The position numbers and the translations under genes are program-made. From Rotaria macrura (Eukaryota; Rotifera; Eurotatoria; Philodinida; Philodinidae): a DNA stretch of 64,000 nt. Location of the stretch: contig OENT01000829.1 of the NCBI GenBank assembly GCA_900239685.1, forward strand, positions 1 through 64,000, written 5' to 3'. Under the pieces are notes generated by a model that did not search any database, had not been told where the DNA came from, and saw nothing but the letters and a program-made list of their open reading frames with translations. Positions 37,945 through 51,638 of the stretch are shown here, piece by piece (position 1 is the stretch's first letter; each line of letters opens with the position of its first letter).

Positions 37945-40900
37945 TCATTTTTTCATAATTCGTCTGAGATTTGTAACAAATGATTCAAATTTATCAGTGA
38001 AGGCTAATTTAGCTTTCCGATTATAATCTGGTTTTTGTCCGATGTCATTTGCCAATTTATCGATTAGTATCGATAAATTTTCATCGTATTGTTTCATTTG
38101 TCCTAGAAATTGATAGAATTGATTTGGATATGCACATATTAATGTATAAATTGTTCCAGCTAACGTGTCAAATAAATCAGACAATGTTGTTGTTGTTATA
38201 ACAGTTTCTTGCAGAAGATAATCAAGAAAATGTTCTAGATATTTGAATTTTTCATCGTCTTGATTTACACTGTACTGTTTTACAATATGTAATGCTAAAC
38301 TTTGTATAGTTTCTAAACACATTTTACATATTTCGTTATCGTAATTATCAAGACCTAATTTAATTGTCGATAAAAATATTGAATATTGTTCTGAATTAAG
38401 TAAACGAAATATACATTCAGAATGCTTTTCACATAATGATGATACAAGTTTATAATAACATAAACTAATCGAAGGTATTTTTAATAAATTATCTGATTGA
38501 ATTAATGGTAAACAAATGATTAAACCATATAGAACAACATCACCAACATTAATGTCTCTGAAAGTAAAAAAAAAACCACGAGATGAATTATCTGCAATAT
38601 GTTTATTAGTTTTTTGATTGAGAAAAAGACTAAAGATCTAGACAGTTTAGGAAGAGTTCACTGAGAGAGGTCTATGCTCATTGGTGAGTCAATCCGGCCA
38701 TTGTGTGGAGCGGTTTGTCTGAATTTACTTGATACTGAATTAGAAAGGGTTTTGATTGATGATTATCATCTAGAATTGATTCTTTTTTTCTACATATCAT
38801 ATAAAAAGATCTAAAAAACGATTTCAGGAAAGACACTTTTCTTTTACATATGTCATTCATTCGTAAACGCAACACTTTTTGAATATGAACCAGAATGAGA
38901 AACTTCGATGGGCGGTCTTATCGTTTAAAGTTCCGTTATAAACAAAATGAAACGAACATATTAAATGCTATGCGCTTTTTTTTTACATAAGAATCAAGTT
39001 TAGGAATCATATACTATATATATATATATGATAGCACCATAAAAATAATCTGGCATCACCATAACGAATCAAGTTGATTTGATAAATGTCGATCGAAATA
39101 CTCTATTCGAAATACAACGATATCGGACACAGAAAGATGTCATATGATTCATATCAATACAAATGGATGAGCATGGACTAGGTAATGAGAACAATATTCA
39201 GATAGCCATTGACTGCAGTATACACGATAGATAAATCGATTCAACCATCGTATATCATGATAAATAAGAACGAAAAGAAAAATTGCATTCTATAACAATG
39301 TATTTATAGATTTCGCTTGTGCACCTACGTACATAAGATCGGTTCGAAGCATTGTTTCATTCTCTCTATGGAGTTGTCTAATCAAAAGCAAATGGTAGTC
39401 CCTGATGAAAGAAGAGAGAGATCTTTCTATTTTCTTTGTATTCAACAGCTAGCAGCAGACTGCATGTATTAGTTTATACCGTCATAAAGTTCATCGAGTT
39501 CGTAGACATCTAGAAATTTATGTGTACTTCTAAGATGTGTTTCTCAAGAAAACAAAAACTTCTTCATTAATCTATTATTGAACATAAGAAATACTTACGA
39601 ATTTGTTGAATCTTCATCGGAAAAATCGATAAAATCCTTTGTCAAAAGATGATATAAACAATTCAATAATGTAAATATATGTGCATTAAAATCTTCATCA
39701 GCATTAACTTCTTTTGTCTTTTTACCATAATTACATTTCGTAAATATTTGTAATAAACGTAATATATACGTATAGAATGTTTTCGTATGATTTTGATTCA
39801 AATAAATTAAGACATGTTCAGCATACAATGAAAATAATTCAAGTACAATTTGTACTTGATCACAATAATTATGATAAAAATCAAATAGATCAAGTATATG
39901 CTGTAATGTTTGTTGACTATGTTCGAACAGATAAGTTATTTGTTCAGATGAACAACGTGAACCACCTTCGATCAATCCACAATATGAATTAATTAATGTA
40001 CTGATTTGACTTAAGACACTTTCACCATAAAATGTTTGTAATGCATTTGTACAATGTACTTTATTATTAGAATTTAATTTAATTTGTTCGACTAATGTAC
40101 GAATAGATTCAACTATGGAATGTAAACGTTGATTGAGAATTTGAAATATTGAACGATCGAAATGCAAACGATATTCATTCGATGAATTATTTAAACATGA
40201 ACAAGTTATGCCTTTAATTAGCAAACGTTTAAATTCTTCATTGATCAATTGTATCGGCATTTGATTTGTTATAACATTATTTGCTAGTGTCCAAAATTGA
40301 TCACTTTTAATAATTATTAATGATGAGTCTTTTTTCATTGATAATGTTACAAAGAGATCGGCTAGATAACAAGATCGATAGGAAGCAAGAGAATAAATAA
40401 ATATTTTTCTTTAATTCTAACCTGTTTCTTTAATAACATCACTTTCGGATGCCCATATTTGTAAATTTGTGACAACTTTTGAGAGAAAATAATTTGTTAA
40501 AAATTCCAACATTTCACTTCCTTTACCAAGCAATGTTGATAATGTTTGACTGACTAAAAATGAAATGTATGGAAATGTAATATGGATTTGGATTTCAACA
40601 AAGCATAAATTCAATTCTCATATATATTTATGTCCAAATATAGAATTGTTTGTTGAACAAAATTGCACTTTTCTACTTATGAATCGGTTTCCCATAGTGT
40701 AAGTTTAGAAAACGAAATCCCAGCTGTCTCAATGATATTGAAATATGATCGGAAACTCCCCAAGTATTAAACTATATTTAGAATAAATTCATTCAAGACC
40801 AAACTATATCAATTGATACATATGGTTCCAATCCGTAATTAATTCTAAAGATAAGTTTCAGTCTGATTGGTAAAAAAGCCTATTGGGACTCGTCTCTGTG

Positions 40901-43900
40901 AGATTTTGATGCCGACTAATGACTAGATCATTGTCTACTTAACTCATTGATACATAGTTCTGTTCTTGTAAAGCTATCTAGTTACGTTCGAATTCACAAT
41001 ATGTGCTCAAAGATACCTACATGAACCTACAGAGTATCATAAAAAATTGCAAGTGACAACGATGTTTTGTTTGAGTTATGAAATGATCAAACAAACTCGA
41101 TATGAATGATGTCTACTCATGGACAATCGTTATCTAGATGACAAAAAAAATGATCCCTTTCAATCGAAATTTCAAGTTAATCTATGTATGAGCAAAAATC
41201 GAAACATGAAATCCTATGATTTGATTAGTACAAAACCATATGTTAATTTGTTTTGATCTTCCAGAATATCTTCTTCTAAACTCGAATAACATTCAACAAT
41301 TGAAGTAGTTCTCTATTCAGTATTACATTTTTGTACCCGAATACTTTTTCATATTTCAATAGTTCAATTTCTTTTTCAAGTTATACAATTACGAATAATA
41401 TTATCGTATTTTCGACAGAATCTTTCATTAGCTACTTGTATTGCCAGAAGAGTAGATAGATATAAATGAGTACCGTAATAACTATTGCGGACTCGAAGTG
41501 ATTCGCAGCATACTTTTTTGTGAACTATACAGATGTTGTCTTTTTCGAACTTTGTATCCGTTGCTTCAAGTAACGTCGCGTGATTTAGATGACTCTGTTT
41601 TTCAAAAGATATCTTTTTCATATTGTCTTCTTCGGGCTATCAATTGGAGAGATGGAGGAGGGTAATTTTCAAATGGCATCTCTTGTCTTGACTGACGAAA
41701 CATGATACTTTTAATAACATTCAGAAATATCTATATAACTATCGAGATCTCATCAACCAATAAAAAGTTTTCTGTACTAAATATTGATTGTAAATTAGAT
41801 ACTACAATTAGGATGCTACAGTTTAACTTAAGCTTATGAAACTGATTTTACGAGAGAATTAGAAAAATGCGACATATCAGTATTCGAACAGATAGTACTA
41901 TTTCTTTTCTTAGACTTGAATAATTAGTGTTACTTAGTTTATGCGAATAAGAAACTATTGAAATAACTTTTTGTACTATCAAATATTTTTATAACAACGA
42001 CAAAGCGATGTGTTCATTACAATGAGCTTTATAGTTGTCATAGCTACTTGAGGGGCATTCATGTTAATTCAACAGAAAATATTACGTGCTTGATTAAATG
42101 CAATCGCACTCATCTTAATATGGACATGTCTAGTCGGTTCTATACGACAAAGTCATCGGAAATAACATCAAGGTTAGATTGATTATTAGTATGATTTATC
42201 TATTTCGTAATTAGTCTGTGAAAATTTGAAAAGTAACTCATGATGAACTACTCTTTACCAAATGACTTATTTCTATACACAAAACATTAGTAAACATTTG
42301 CCAAGGTGGACATTATTGGAGTGAAATCAACTCTTTTATTTGTCAAGTCGCGACATAACCGTTCGCTTCTATTTTCATTTCGTGTAATACAATACCATAG
42401 ATTTTAATCTCAATGTGGAATTGTCTCCTTCTATTGTTAAGATTTCACCCGTAGACACAAGACTAAAGAGAAAAAGTCATGAGACAACAAGAGATTACTA
42501 AAACATCAATATGCAATGCTTCTTATTTGAATATTGGATTTCTGAGAACGTGCTTAAGTCTCATGCTCATATTAAGGATACGTTTTAAATCCTTTGAGGA
42601 ATAATCTAGAGAAAACCTATTTTTCATATTGATCATTAACTACAAGTCAAAACTAACTTGACCGGAAATTTTATAGGCGTTAACAAGATGTGATATCTTA
42701 ATTTCAATGATTCGATAGTTCTATCGTACTACGAAAGTATTATGGATTTACCATCTTTATATGATTGTTCGTCAAAACCTAAATAATTTGCAGCCAGTCT
42801 TCGAATAAACCAAGTCAAACTAACGGCAACTTGTACACTAATATATTCGAATCTTCCTTTATTGTATATATATCGTTCAGTTTCAGATAATTTTAAAACA
42901 GCTACTAAACTAAAACAAGAAGTACAGATTTAAAAACGGACACAATTAAATTATTAATCTTCATTTAAGTATTTTGTTTTTGTGTCTTACCATTGTGTAA
43001 CAGGACTAACGCCTTGCATGATTTCATCTGTTAAATCTAATTCCGATTGTTGAAGAATATGTTGAGCTAGAAGAACACATTTGTTTATATCACAATATTT
43101 AACTTGTTCACTCGAAAAACTCATAACAGCTTCGGGTATTGTTTTTTGTTCATCAGAATCATATTCTTCTGTTAATACGTGACCACTTATTAATAGTAAC
43201 CAATGTAAATCATCATTGGTACGATCTAAATTATTTGTATTTATCTTTGATGAACTATTATTCATCATATCATTCAATTTTTTTGTACGATCAATTAGTA
43301 AACGTATCAATAGTGGTAATGCATAATCAATAATGTGGCGACCAAATAGACCAATGCAGATGAGTTGCTCACTAAATAAACAAGGCAAGATATGGAATGC
43401 ATGAAAAAAAGAGAAATCCTTGTCACATAGAAGAAATAATGCTTCAAAAGTAATACATTTGGAAAATCTATTGCTTGAAAAATGAAAATTTCTCAAGATG
43501 AAAGCGAATTTTTAATATACATTGAAGGAGAACGTAGTACTTCAGTTTTTTAAAAGACAATATTATCATACCCTATTATTAAAACCTATTCCTTTTCAAA
43601 ATACCGTATAAAATCACTGAAGAAAAAAAATGGCACAAGATGGTCGAATCCTTACTGGTGAAACAAAGTCGAAATGTTGCTTTTTTCATTTACATATATG
43701 TATATATACATAGTTATACATGATCATTGGACCAAAATAAGACTGCGCTCGTATGTTTATCACATCCTTTTGTATTAGTTCAGTTATACACAGAAATAGA
43801 GTAAAATAAATGAATTATTGTGTTTCAACAATTGATGGACGTATCCTAAGTAGATGAGACATCATGGAATCTATTCAGTCGACATTGAATCATTAGCATT

Positions 43901-46900
43901 TTTATAGTAAGAATAATAGCAATTCTGTTTTCAATTTTGATTCAGTTCAAAATTTTCTGAAAAAAATTTGTTATATCTGAATCAATATGATTTCAAAAGA
44001 ATCTTATGGGTTCTCAAGTTGTATGTCAACGGCATCAATACAATATGTCATCGGAAAGAAACAACATTGAAAAATTTCATCGAAATGTTAAAAAAATTCT
44101 GGAAATATCAGTTTGTGTGGATTTCTTAATGACATGCCATCAGAATGAATTCTTTTTCGTAGCTTTTCTTTTTTCAACGTATTTATTAAGATACCCAGTC
44201 AGTGCAGATCATTTGAACTCTGTAACAAAGAATTCACATGCTTCCTTTCTTGTAATTATAGTAATTAAAAAAGTAATTTTACTCTTTGTTTACTCTGTTC
44301 CCATTCATGTTTCATTTTTTTTAAAATTTTTATCTACACATGTATGATTCTAAACATTAATGAAACGTTTGCATTAGCTTGATGTGAATATACAATATAT
44401 CTTAATCGATATTCCACGTACAAATATACGTATATGTGCTCACTGGTAAATACCTGGAATGTAAATTATGAAGCACTTCCCAAAAACACGCTCAGGGCGT
44501 CTCTCGAGAGTTTGTTTGCTTAAGATACAAACTTAACTATCGCTCATCATGATTTATACTTTTCGTTAGGAACATGGTGATTAATGAAAGTTCGATGTCA
44601 AAATTTTGACTAATAGTAGTCCTTCGACGAAAAATACCAAATGAATTCAACAATCAATTTTGTCTTCCTTAGTGAACTTCTAAAAATAAGCAATTCTATT
44701 TACCTAAATAAATCTCTATCATCTTCATCATTATCACTTTCCGCTAAATCAAAATCTTGATTTTCATAATTATCGTTGACATGTAAATGTGTTTGAAGAT
44801 AGGTATCGAATATTTCAATAGCTAATGATCGTAAATTAGCAAATCTTCCGAAATCAATACCATACAATAATCTTGACCATGCTTGTAATAAACGATCAAA
44901 TGTTTCTTTAGCAATAGTTGGATCTTCGATGATTTTATCTAATTGATTATTTGATGATGTTATTGTTGTACGACATAGAAGTATTGTTATTTGTGACATT
45001 AATTGTAAAAATGAATTACATAAATCATTATTCATTGAACAGAATCCTTTTACAGTGAATAATGTTATTAAATTTGATATTATATTTGAAATATCAAAAC
45101 ATTCAATTAAATTAATTGTTAGTGTTGAATTAATTAGAAATGTTTGAACAAAATAATAAGAAAATGTGGTTAAATAACGTAAACGACATTGTTCATCACT
45201 TATCAAAGGACCGTTCAAACAAGCCAATTGAGACAGACATCTAGAATGAATATTTTCACACTGAAACAATGAAATTCTTCGTTTTTTTTAATCTCTACCG
45301 AAGTAACTGACAACGACGTTGTACGAGAAATTTAGTTTCATTCTAGAAAATAAAATTTTCGAATAGAACTATGTAAATATGAAAATTATAAACAATTTTA
45401 CCAATGACTTAAGTGTACCATAAATATGGAAAAAAAATTCGACAAGTTGTTGATCGAAAACTAAGTGTTTCCAACAAGTCGGTGGTCGCCAATCAATCGT
45501 TTCAACATTGCTAGATGATTCCATATGACGCCATGAATTCGGAAATGATGATGAAAAATTCCATAGAAGAATTTTTTCGATAGCTGCTAGTATCGATGAA
45601 AATAACTTATGGTCCGATGATGGTGAACTGGATACGGATGATAGATTGCTTTGAAGTTTATTTAATAATAATTCAAAAACTGTTTTTAATTCATGTTCTT
45701 CAAAGTCTCGTTTTACAGAATGACGTTGTTCGACAGTTAATCCAGCTTCATTTGCTAAAAAAAGAAACGATTTTTTATTTTCTATAGATTTTTAAAGCAA
45801 CAAAAAAGTTTCTCGCTTCGGAATGATTAACTATGTGAATCCACAGAGAAATATAGTACACATCATTTCTCAATATAATTACTATTTGAAAAGTCAATTG
45901 AAGAATCCTTGTATCAAGAATGTGCACAGTTTTCAAAGAGAATAAAATAAATGTGCAAGAATCTTTTTATTTCGGTTGTCATAAGATTACATCAGATTCA
46001 ATAATGCAATTGATCTCATTTGACTCTACAAAACTATAAATACCATTGACTACACATCACTGGTAAGCAAAATTTGTAGAACTAAGTGAAAAACACAATA
46101 AATGTATTCAAACTTAGCAGAGTAACACCCAGTAGTTAAGATGAAAGTTTCATCAGAAATATCTTGACTATGAAATTCTTGATATTGTATGAGTAATAGT
46201 TTTTCATTGTCAGTATGGATATTATTTTGAATGAGATAGCTGTTCATACTTGATATTCAACATTTCTACTCAAAATATATATTAAAAATGGATTCGAATG
46301 ATCTATAACACTTTTTTTTCTCCACTACAGGTCATGTCATGGCCATTTATTGTAAAGCGAAAATATTCTTTTCCTCTGATAAACAGACAATACAAAGTAC
46401 GTATCATCTAACAATGAGAACCGACTATGACATTTGAATGAATACTACTCAACGAGAACGAATTCAAGCTTTGCTTGTAACATTGTCTCGAATAAAAATA
46501 CAATTGAGAAACTAGTCTAATATCTTCCTCTTTAACGTACACAAAACTGAAAATTTTAATTATCTCAAAGAATATTCATCTCACCGGAAATAGTGGTCTC
46601 AGAGGAATCAACAATGACGACTGCTTTTGTTTTCTCATATTCTTTTATATTTACCATTCGGCAGACTTACTGTTGCTAAGTATAGCTTTTACTATGGCAT
46701 TCTTATATATGTATATATATTGTAATCCGTCAACAATGAAGATTAGAGGTCGCTGAAAATTTAAATGCCTCGAAATTATTCTTGTATACACTAACTCAAC
46801 TCAATTTAGTATTCGTTCAATGAGCGAAGCCTTTCTGTATAAATCGTTCTCTCTTCCGGCAAAATAATTGTATTACTTATAGATTTCATTAAATTTGACT

Positions 46901-47669
46901 TGATTCATTATCGATGTTCAACTGATCATTGTATTGACAAACTGATCCTATAAAATTTTCATTCAATAATAAAACTACTTAGACACGATGAATCTGAACT
47001 AATACATTTAGTCTATCATTAAATGAAATCAATCAATTCATTTTTACAAGTCCTCAGCGACTATTTTAATTGTACAAAATTCTTGAAGATTTCTTACCAT
47101 TACTAAAGCTATATTCATTAATAAATGCGTTAAGTAATGTTAAACCAAATTCAAATTCTTGACTATTTGCGGACTGCAGCAAATTACTTAATGCTAAAGT
47201 AACAGTAAAGCCATCTTTAGCTATTTGTGCGCGTTGTGCTTTTCGCCGTTTATTAATAACAACTAATATTTGTAGAGCTTGTTCACGTACATGTCCCGAT
47301 AAAGTTGAATAATGTGTATAAACGTATGATAGAAGATATTGTACGACTTGTTCTTTGGATGCATCATCTAATGATGACCATTCTTTAACAATGCCTTCAC
47401 GTAATGCTGTTAGCGTTTGATAAACAACATAACTTGACGATGAATGTTCAATTAAATATCGATATAAATCAAGTGAAAATTGTGAACGACGAAATTGTAG
47501 AAAAACCTGAAAAGAGACAAAGAAAGTTTCAATTCGAAAATTATGTACGACAAAGAAACTAAGTGACTTTTTCAGCTTCGCGACGTTTTTCATTTGTGAT
47601 TGTATTTGCAGCGGATAAAAATATTTGTGCAGCATCCTCAAGTACTTGACGAACATTTTCCATATCCAT
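37945..47669 (-). CDS. XPO4: Exportin-4
   Basis: Nine exons join in phase to 1155 aa, close to the vertebrate length of about 1150: 47568-47669, 47098-47506, 45402-45754, 44704-45260, 42991-43371, 42752-42909, 40422-40553, 39599-40361, 37945-38557. It matches XPO4 from the N-terminus (AAEKV-FLQFRRS) through SNLITLF, DDLHWLLLISGHVL and KDFIDFSDED to the C-terminal KAKLAFTDKFESFV. Exportin-4 is a HEAT-repeat karyopherin that uses Ran-GTP to export eIF5A and SMAD3 and import some SOX factors. Introns alternate between short (60, 61, 81, 141 nt) and long (1041, 1332, 1343, 2198 nt). The start is paired divergently with the RPL35-like gene, 160 bp away. The second ATG at 47663 is an alternative start. 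Confidence 0.97.
40554..42751 (-). other. Long intron 6 of XPO4
   Basis: 2198 nt, AT-rich. It contains only short unrecognised ORFs (for example 41376-41621, minus). I see no nested gene or repeat. The exons on either side splice in phase 1 and agree with the exportin-4 family sequence across the join. Confidence 0.7.
43372..44703 (-). other. Long intron 4 of XPO4
   Basis: 1332 nt. A plus-strand ORF (44006-44347, 113 codons) with a hydrophobic C-terminal half lies inside it, antisense to XPO4, but has no motif or splice partners and is probably fortuitous. Confidence 0.6.
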
Positions 47670-47829
47670 CTTTTTTCTCAATTTTTATTTTTTCCGAAAT
47701 AATAGATGCGTGTTTGTTTTGTTCTATTAGACAATCAAACACTCACCAATCAAATGACTGTATGATACCATCTATCGGTTGATTTTTTTAAGTGTATATG
47801 ATTCATTTTTCTACAGACGTACATGAATC
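47670..47829. promoter_or_regulatory. Divergent promoter region XPO4 / RPL35-like
   Basis: Only 160 bp separate the ATGs of two diverging genes. A CCAAT box lies at 47746-47750; no clear TATA box. On the plus side a strong acceptor (TTTTTCTACAG ending 47816) sits 13 nt before the RPL35-like ATG. On the minus side the sequence before the XPO4 ATG is purine-rich, without a good acceptor. The two gene series facing away from this point could share it as their main promoter. Confidence 0.5.
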
Positions 47830-48258
47830 ATGGATTCAGTTTCGATGGCACAAGTCACCTGTTGTCAAATTCGAGGCAAAAGTCCAAGTAAACAATTTTT
47901 TGAATTTCCCCCCATTTATGTATTTAAATATTTAGATGAGCTTGCAAATCTGTTAAATAATTTACACGAAGAATTAAATTTATTGAAAATAGATGAAAGA
48001 AAACATTGCAATCAAATTGAAAACATTCGAAAGTCAATTACACGTGTACATATCGTTCAAAATCAGACAACGAAGGATAATTTGAGAGAATTCTACCATG
48101 GAAAGAAATATAAACCAATAGATTTAAGACCAAAACAAACACGTGCCATGAGACGATTGTTAACGCCGAAACAAGACTCGATCTGTTTAACTAAAACGAA
48201 TAGGAAGAATTCAACTTTTCCAAAGCGTACATATTCTATTAAGGATGAAGATTCATAA
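47830..48258 (+). CDS. RPL35: Divergent ribosomal protein uL29/RPL35-like
   Basis: Exons 47830-47887 and 47936-48258 flank a 48-nt intron. From the second ATG (47845) the protein is 121 aa, near the 123 aa of RPL35. It keeps the start (MAQV...IRGKSPNEL), the helical region IRKSITRVHIVQNQT and the hallmark FYHGKKYKPIDLRPKQTRAMRR. It has diverged elsewhere: the usual GGAASKLSKI-type segment is replaced by ERKHCNQIENI, and the tail is unusual and ends in acidic residues (IKDEDS). RPL35 is a 60S protein near the exit tunnel. This may be a fast-evolving paralog rather than the main copy. The intron is a multiple of three and free of stops, so ORF callers read through it. Start at 47830 or 47845. 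Confidence 0.82.
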   Translation: MDSVSMAQVTCCQIRGKSPSKQFFEFPPIYVFKYLDELANLLNNLHEELNLLKIDERKHCNQIENIRKSITRVHIVQNQTTKDNLREFYHGKKYKPIDLRPKQTRAMRRLLTPKQDSICLTKTNRKNSTFPKRTYSIKDEDS

Positions 48259-48367
48259 ACATTTAATTTTTAAACTTGTATTATGATTAAAACAAAGAAA
48301 AAGACATCCACAGTTCTTATTTTATGTCTGTCTTGTTTTCTTGTTTTAATATTCTAGATATAATCTG

Positions 48368-51300
48368 ATGCCAAAAAAAAAACAAGTTCCATTTCAAAGT
48401 AATATTCCCGGAAAATTTATTCCGAGAGACGATGCACCATCAGCATCAGGTCAGCATTATATCTTACATTATGCTTACAATTAAATGAAAATTTTACTTT
48501 GATTTGTAATCAATAAATTGTTACACCATAAAAATCTTATTTTTGATTTCAATTCTTCACATGAACATTTTAATTGATTAGGTATATTGACTTATGATTC
48601 AGATCTAAACAAAGGAAAACAAGAAATAGCAGTGTGATATATGAGATTAGTAAATGAAATAAGACAGAGGTTATCGATCAAGAAACGTCTCCATCATCTT
48701 AAATTTCAATATACCTTCGTTAATCTATTGTAGAAATCTAATGAATTTGTACTTGTTGGTTTGTTTCTCTATTTGCTTTTTATTTGAAGGAAAATGAGCA
48801 GAGAAAAAATTACAGTAAATTCATGCTCGTATAATACTCTAAATATTTCTCTACACCAAATAGGTCTTAGATCTGGAACAAATCCAAGTCGATTCAATTC
48901 TAAAATGGTTGAATTACTGGCTTCTTCTGAATCACAATCAACTTGTGCATCGTCAACACAATCATCAACAAGAACAAACAATGAAAATGAGTCTATTTCA
49001 AGTCCAGTAAAGTCATCACAAAATGAGACAATATTATCTACTTCACCGGACATCACAGCGATCGATACGTCACGTATTCATTCCAAATTGTTTCATAGAC
49101 GTATTGTAACAATGCTTGAAACATTGAAGAAGCGAGGTGGTAATACTGATGGAACAATATCACCTCCATCATCGCCAAATCCTTCAACATCATACGATGA
49201 TACAAAAACTCAACCAATTACATTCGGACAATTAAGGCAGGCAACAGCATCTTCTACTTCACAAAAAACAGATTCTTTAACAAATTTTCAAGAAAGTTCA
49301 TCATCTGCAGTGTTATCAAGTCGTTCGTATACTGATCTAACATCAAAACATACAAGTCTAGATAAGCAATGTTATCATGCAAGTGTTAAATCATTACTTG
49401 ATAAAGCTCATTCAAATCTAAAATCAATACCAACATCACCATCACCTATCGAAAAAACTAAACCATTATCGAAACATCAGGCGAATAAGGCACGACTTGA
49501 TTACTCTCCATCACTCGAACGATTTCTTGATCAACAAAATGTTGTTCCACAAATAAAAGAATACGATGAATCAGATGAGGAAGAAAAAAACGAAGAACGC
49601 CAACACATAAAATCAGATCTAACAGTCGACGAAATACTTGCTACCTACTATTCTCGAGCTAAATTTCCTACAACTATCGAATCACTAGCTCCAGCACAAA
49701 AATCATCAGTTCATTTAAGAAACCAAATGGTTTTTTATGCTCATCCTTCACCGTTGAGATGGACCAGTCCTCAAACCAATCAAATCCCTTTTCCTCCAGC
49801 TTCTCTTATACTAAATGAACAAAATAAAAATCGACCACCTCCACCGTCCTATTCAGCTAGTATAGCTAACAATAATCGATCACTTATAGCATCAGGTATG
49901 CATAAATTTATCATAAAATTAGGTGGGATAGATTAGTAGCATGATACAAAACGATCGAACGTTAAGGAATATGCATTAGATCTAAATAAATGTAGATCAG
50001 TAAAATCAATAAAACTGCACTTTTTTGTGCTCGCGGAACAATGGATACGAAATAGGTCACAGAAAAAGACTAGGAAAGTGTATATCGACAATAGAACTGT
50101 CATGAGTTTTTAAAGTTTTCACCATCTTAGGAAGACACTTTCCAATATGTTCTTTCTCCAGTTGTGAAAGGCATGCGTAAACTTTACATGTTTGTTTTTT
50201 GTACTTTATCAGTTCATCGATGTACCAATAGCTAATTTACACAAGAAAATCAGAAGAAAATAGTATAAACATTTTATGTTCGAAATGCTTTTACCTTGTT
50301 CATAGTTTAAGCATAGGAACGTATAACATCAAGCCGTGGTTCTTATAAAATCAATCAATTTTTCTACTCAATCTATAATTATAAAGGCATTAAATATAGA
50401 AGAATAAAGAAAGTACTATGTTATACAATATGACTTTTTACTTTCGCATCATTCTATCTCAGTTTAACCGAGGAGATTTTTGAAAAAAGTAATTTGCAAC
50501 TTTCTATGTCAGCACATAATATTGGTCAAAATTTGATTTGTCCTGCTGCACCATCATCTATGCCGAAACAGGTCGTCAACACTGAGATTCAGATAAGTCA
50601 ACATCTATTACCAGGAAATTCCCCAGTAACTTTACCAACATCTATATCAACAATTATAACAAATAATTCTATTCGACCGCCGCCACCACGTTATGAATTA
50701 CCATTATCAAATATTGAACGTTCACATTCAGCATCATCATCTACGAATCGTCCAATTGATGCACAAGGCAACGAGCCACAAGCTGGTTTTGATCGTGAAT
50801 TTTCTCGTTTACTTTACGGTAAAGATAGTGGAAAAAATCGTAATCAACAACAAAAACGTAAAGCATTTAGTGATCCTGTCAAGTAAGAAGGCAATACCTG
50901 AAATTTTAATTCGATTCAATTATTGCCTTTGTTTCAGAGAAAGTGTAGAAGAAGCCGGTCGGTCAATAGAAAAAACTCATCGTCGTGTAACACCGCATAC
51001 AAATCAAACTGATACAGTTAACGAAGACGAAGAAATTAGTAATGATTCAAATAATACTGATAAACGAGAAGAAAATTTATCGCCACAAATACGTTCTCAA
51101 TGTCAATCGGAGTAAATTTTGTTTAAGAAAAGCAAAAGAATGTCTATTAATTAGAATATACATTTTTGTTCTAGTCTAATATCAAACAATCGTGAATCAG
51201 TTAATCAAACCATTGTGCCTCCAAACCCGTTGCTAAAACAATCAGTTCCATCATTTTTGCGTGTCTATTCGCAAGGATCATCATCTAATGATATTCTTCT

Positions 51301-51502
51301 TCAATGGAATTTATTTAGTTTATCAGAACTTGAATCATTCGATGCTATGATGAAGAAGTTATATCGAGATGAAAATTTAATACGTGTTCAGTATTATGAA
51401 AACTATCGAGGATTACTTACATCACTAATAGAGTCAAAAACATCATTGAATAAAGAAAATATCGATGAAGATGATAATGCAATAACAACTACTGCCTTGT
51501 AG
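48368..51502 (+). CDS. Disordered protein with PPxY motifs, function unknown
   Basis: Six exons (48368-48449, 48582-48633, 48790-49895, 50513-50882, 50938-51111, 51175-51502) join in phase to 703 aa. It starts with a basic patch (MPKKKQVPFQ). Most of the protein is Ser/Thr/Pro/Asn-rich and probably unstructured, with an acidic DESDEEEKNEE stretch. Two Pro-rich motifs, PPPPSY and PPPPRY, fit the PPxY consensus bound by WW domains of NEDD4-type ligases and YAP-like proteins. The last exon encodes a short folded-looking, helix-prone region (SLSELESFDAMMKKLYRDENLIRV). No family recognised. It begins 109 bp after the RPL35-like stop, with an acceptor 10 nt before its ATG. The GTGATA donor of exon 2 is the weakest join. 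Confidence 0.72.
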
Positions 51503-51638
51503 TAATGAAAAATTCTTCCGGTGCTCTAATATTTTAATTATTATTACTCGTTTATTTTGATAGTGAAAAAGAAAACACCAATGTCATAATAGCTATCTTA
51601 TATTTTTGTAATTTTTTTATCAGAATTTTTTCAGATAA

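Noticed and set aside
39328-39365. tRNA-like B box (GGTTCGAAGC)
   Set aside because: No A box at the proper distance and no cloverleaf could be drawn.
44006-44347. Nested antisense gene in XPO4 intron 4
   Set aside because: No recognisable domain, and composition matches surrounding noncoding DNA.
45755-47097. Extra exportin exon (for example 46050-46247) inside intron 2
   Set aside because: The protein aligns with exportin-4 without a gap when 47098 is joined directly to 45754.
47830-48258. Single uninterrupted 142-aa ORF
   Set aside because: The inserted 16 residues have no counterpart in RPL35, and GTAAAC...TTTAG flanks them, so an intron is the better reading.
48851-48900. Calponin-like repeat (IGLRSGTN) in the PPxY protein
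   Set aside because: Only one short partial match and the rest of the CLIK motif is missing.
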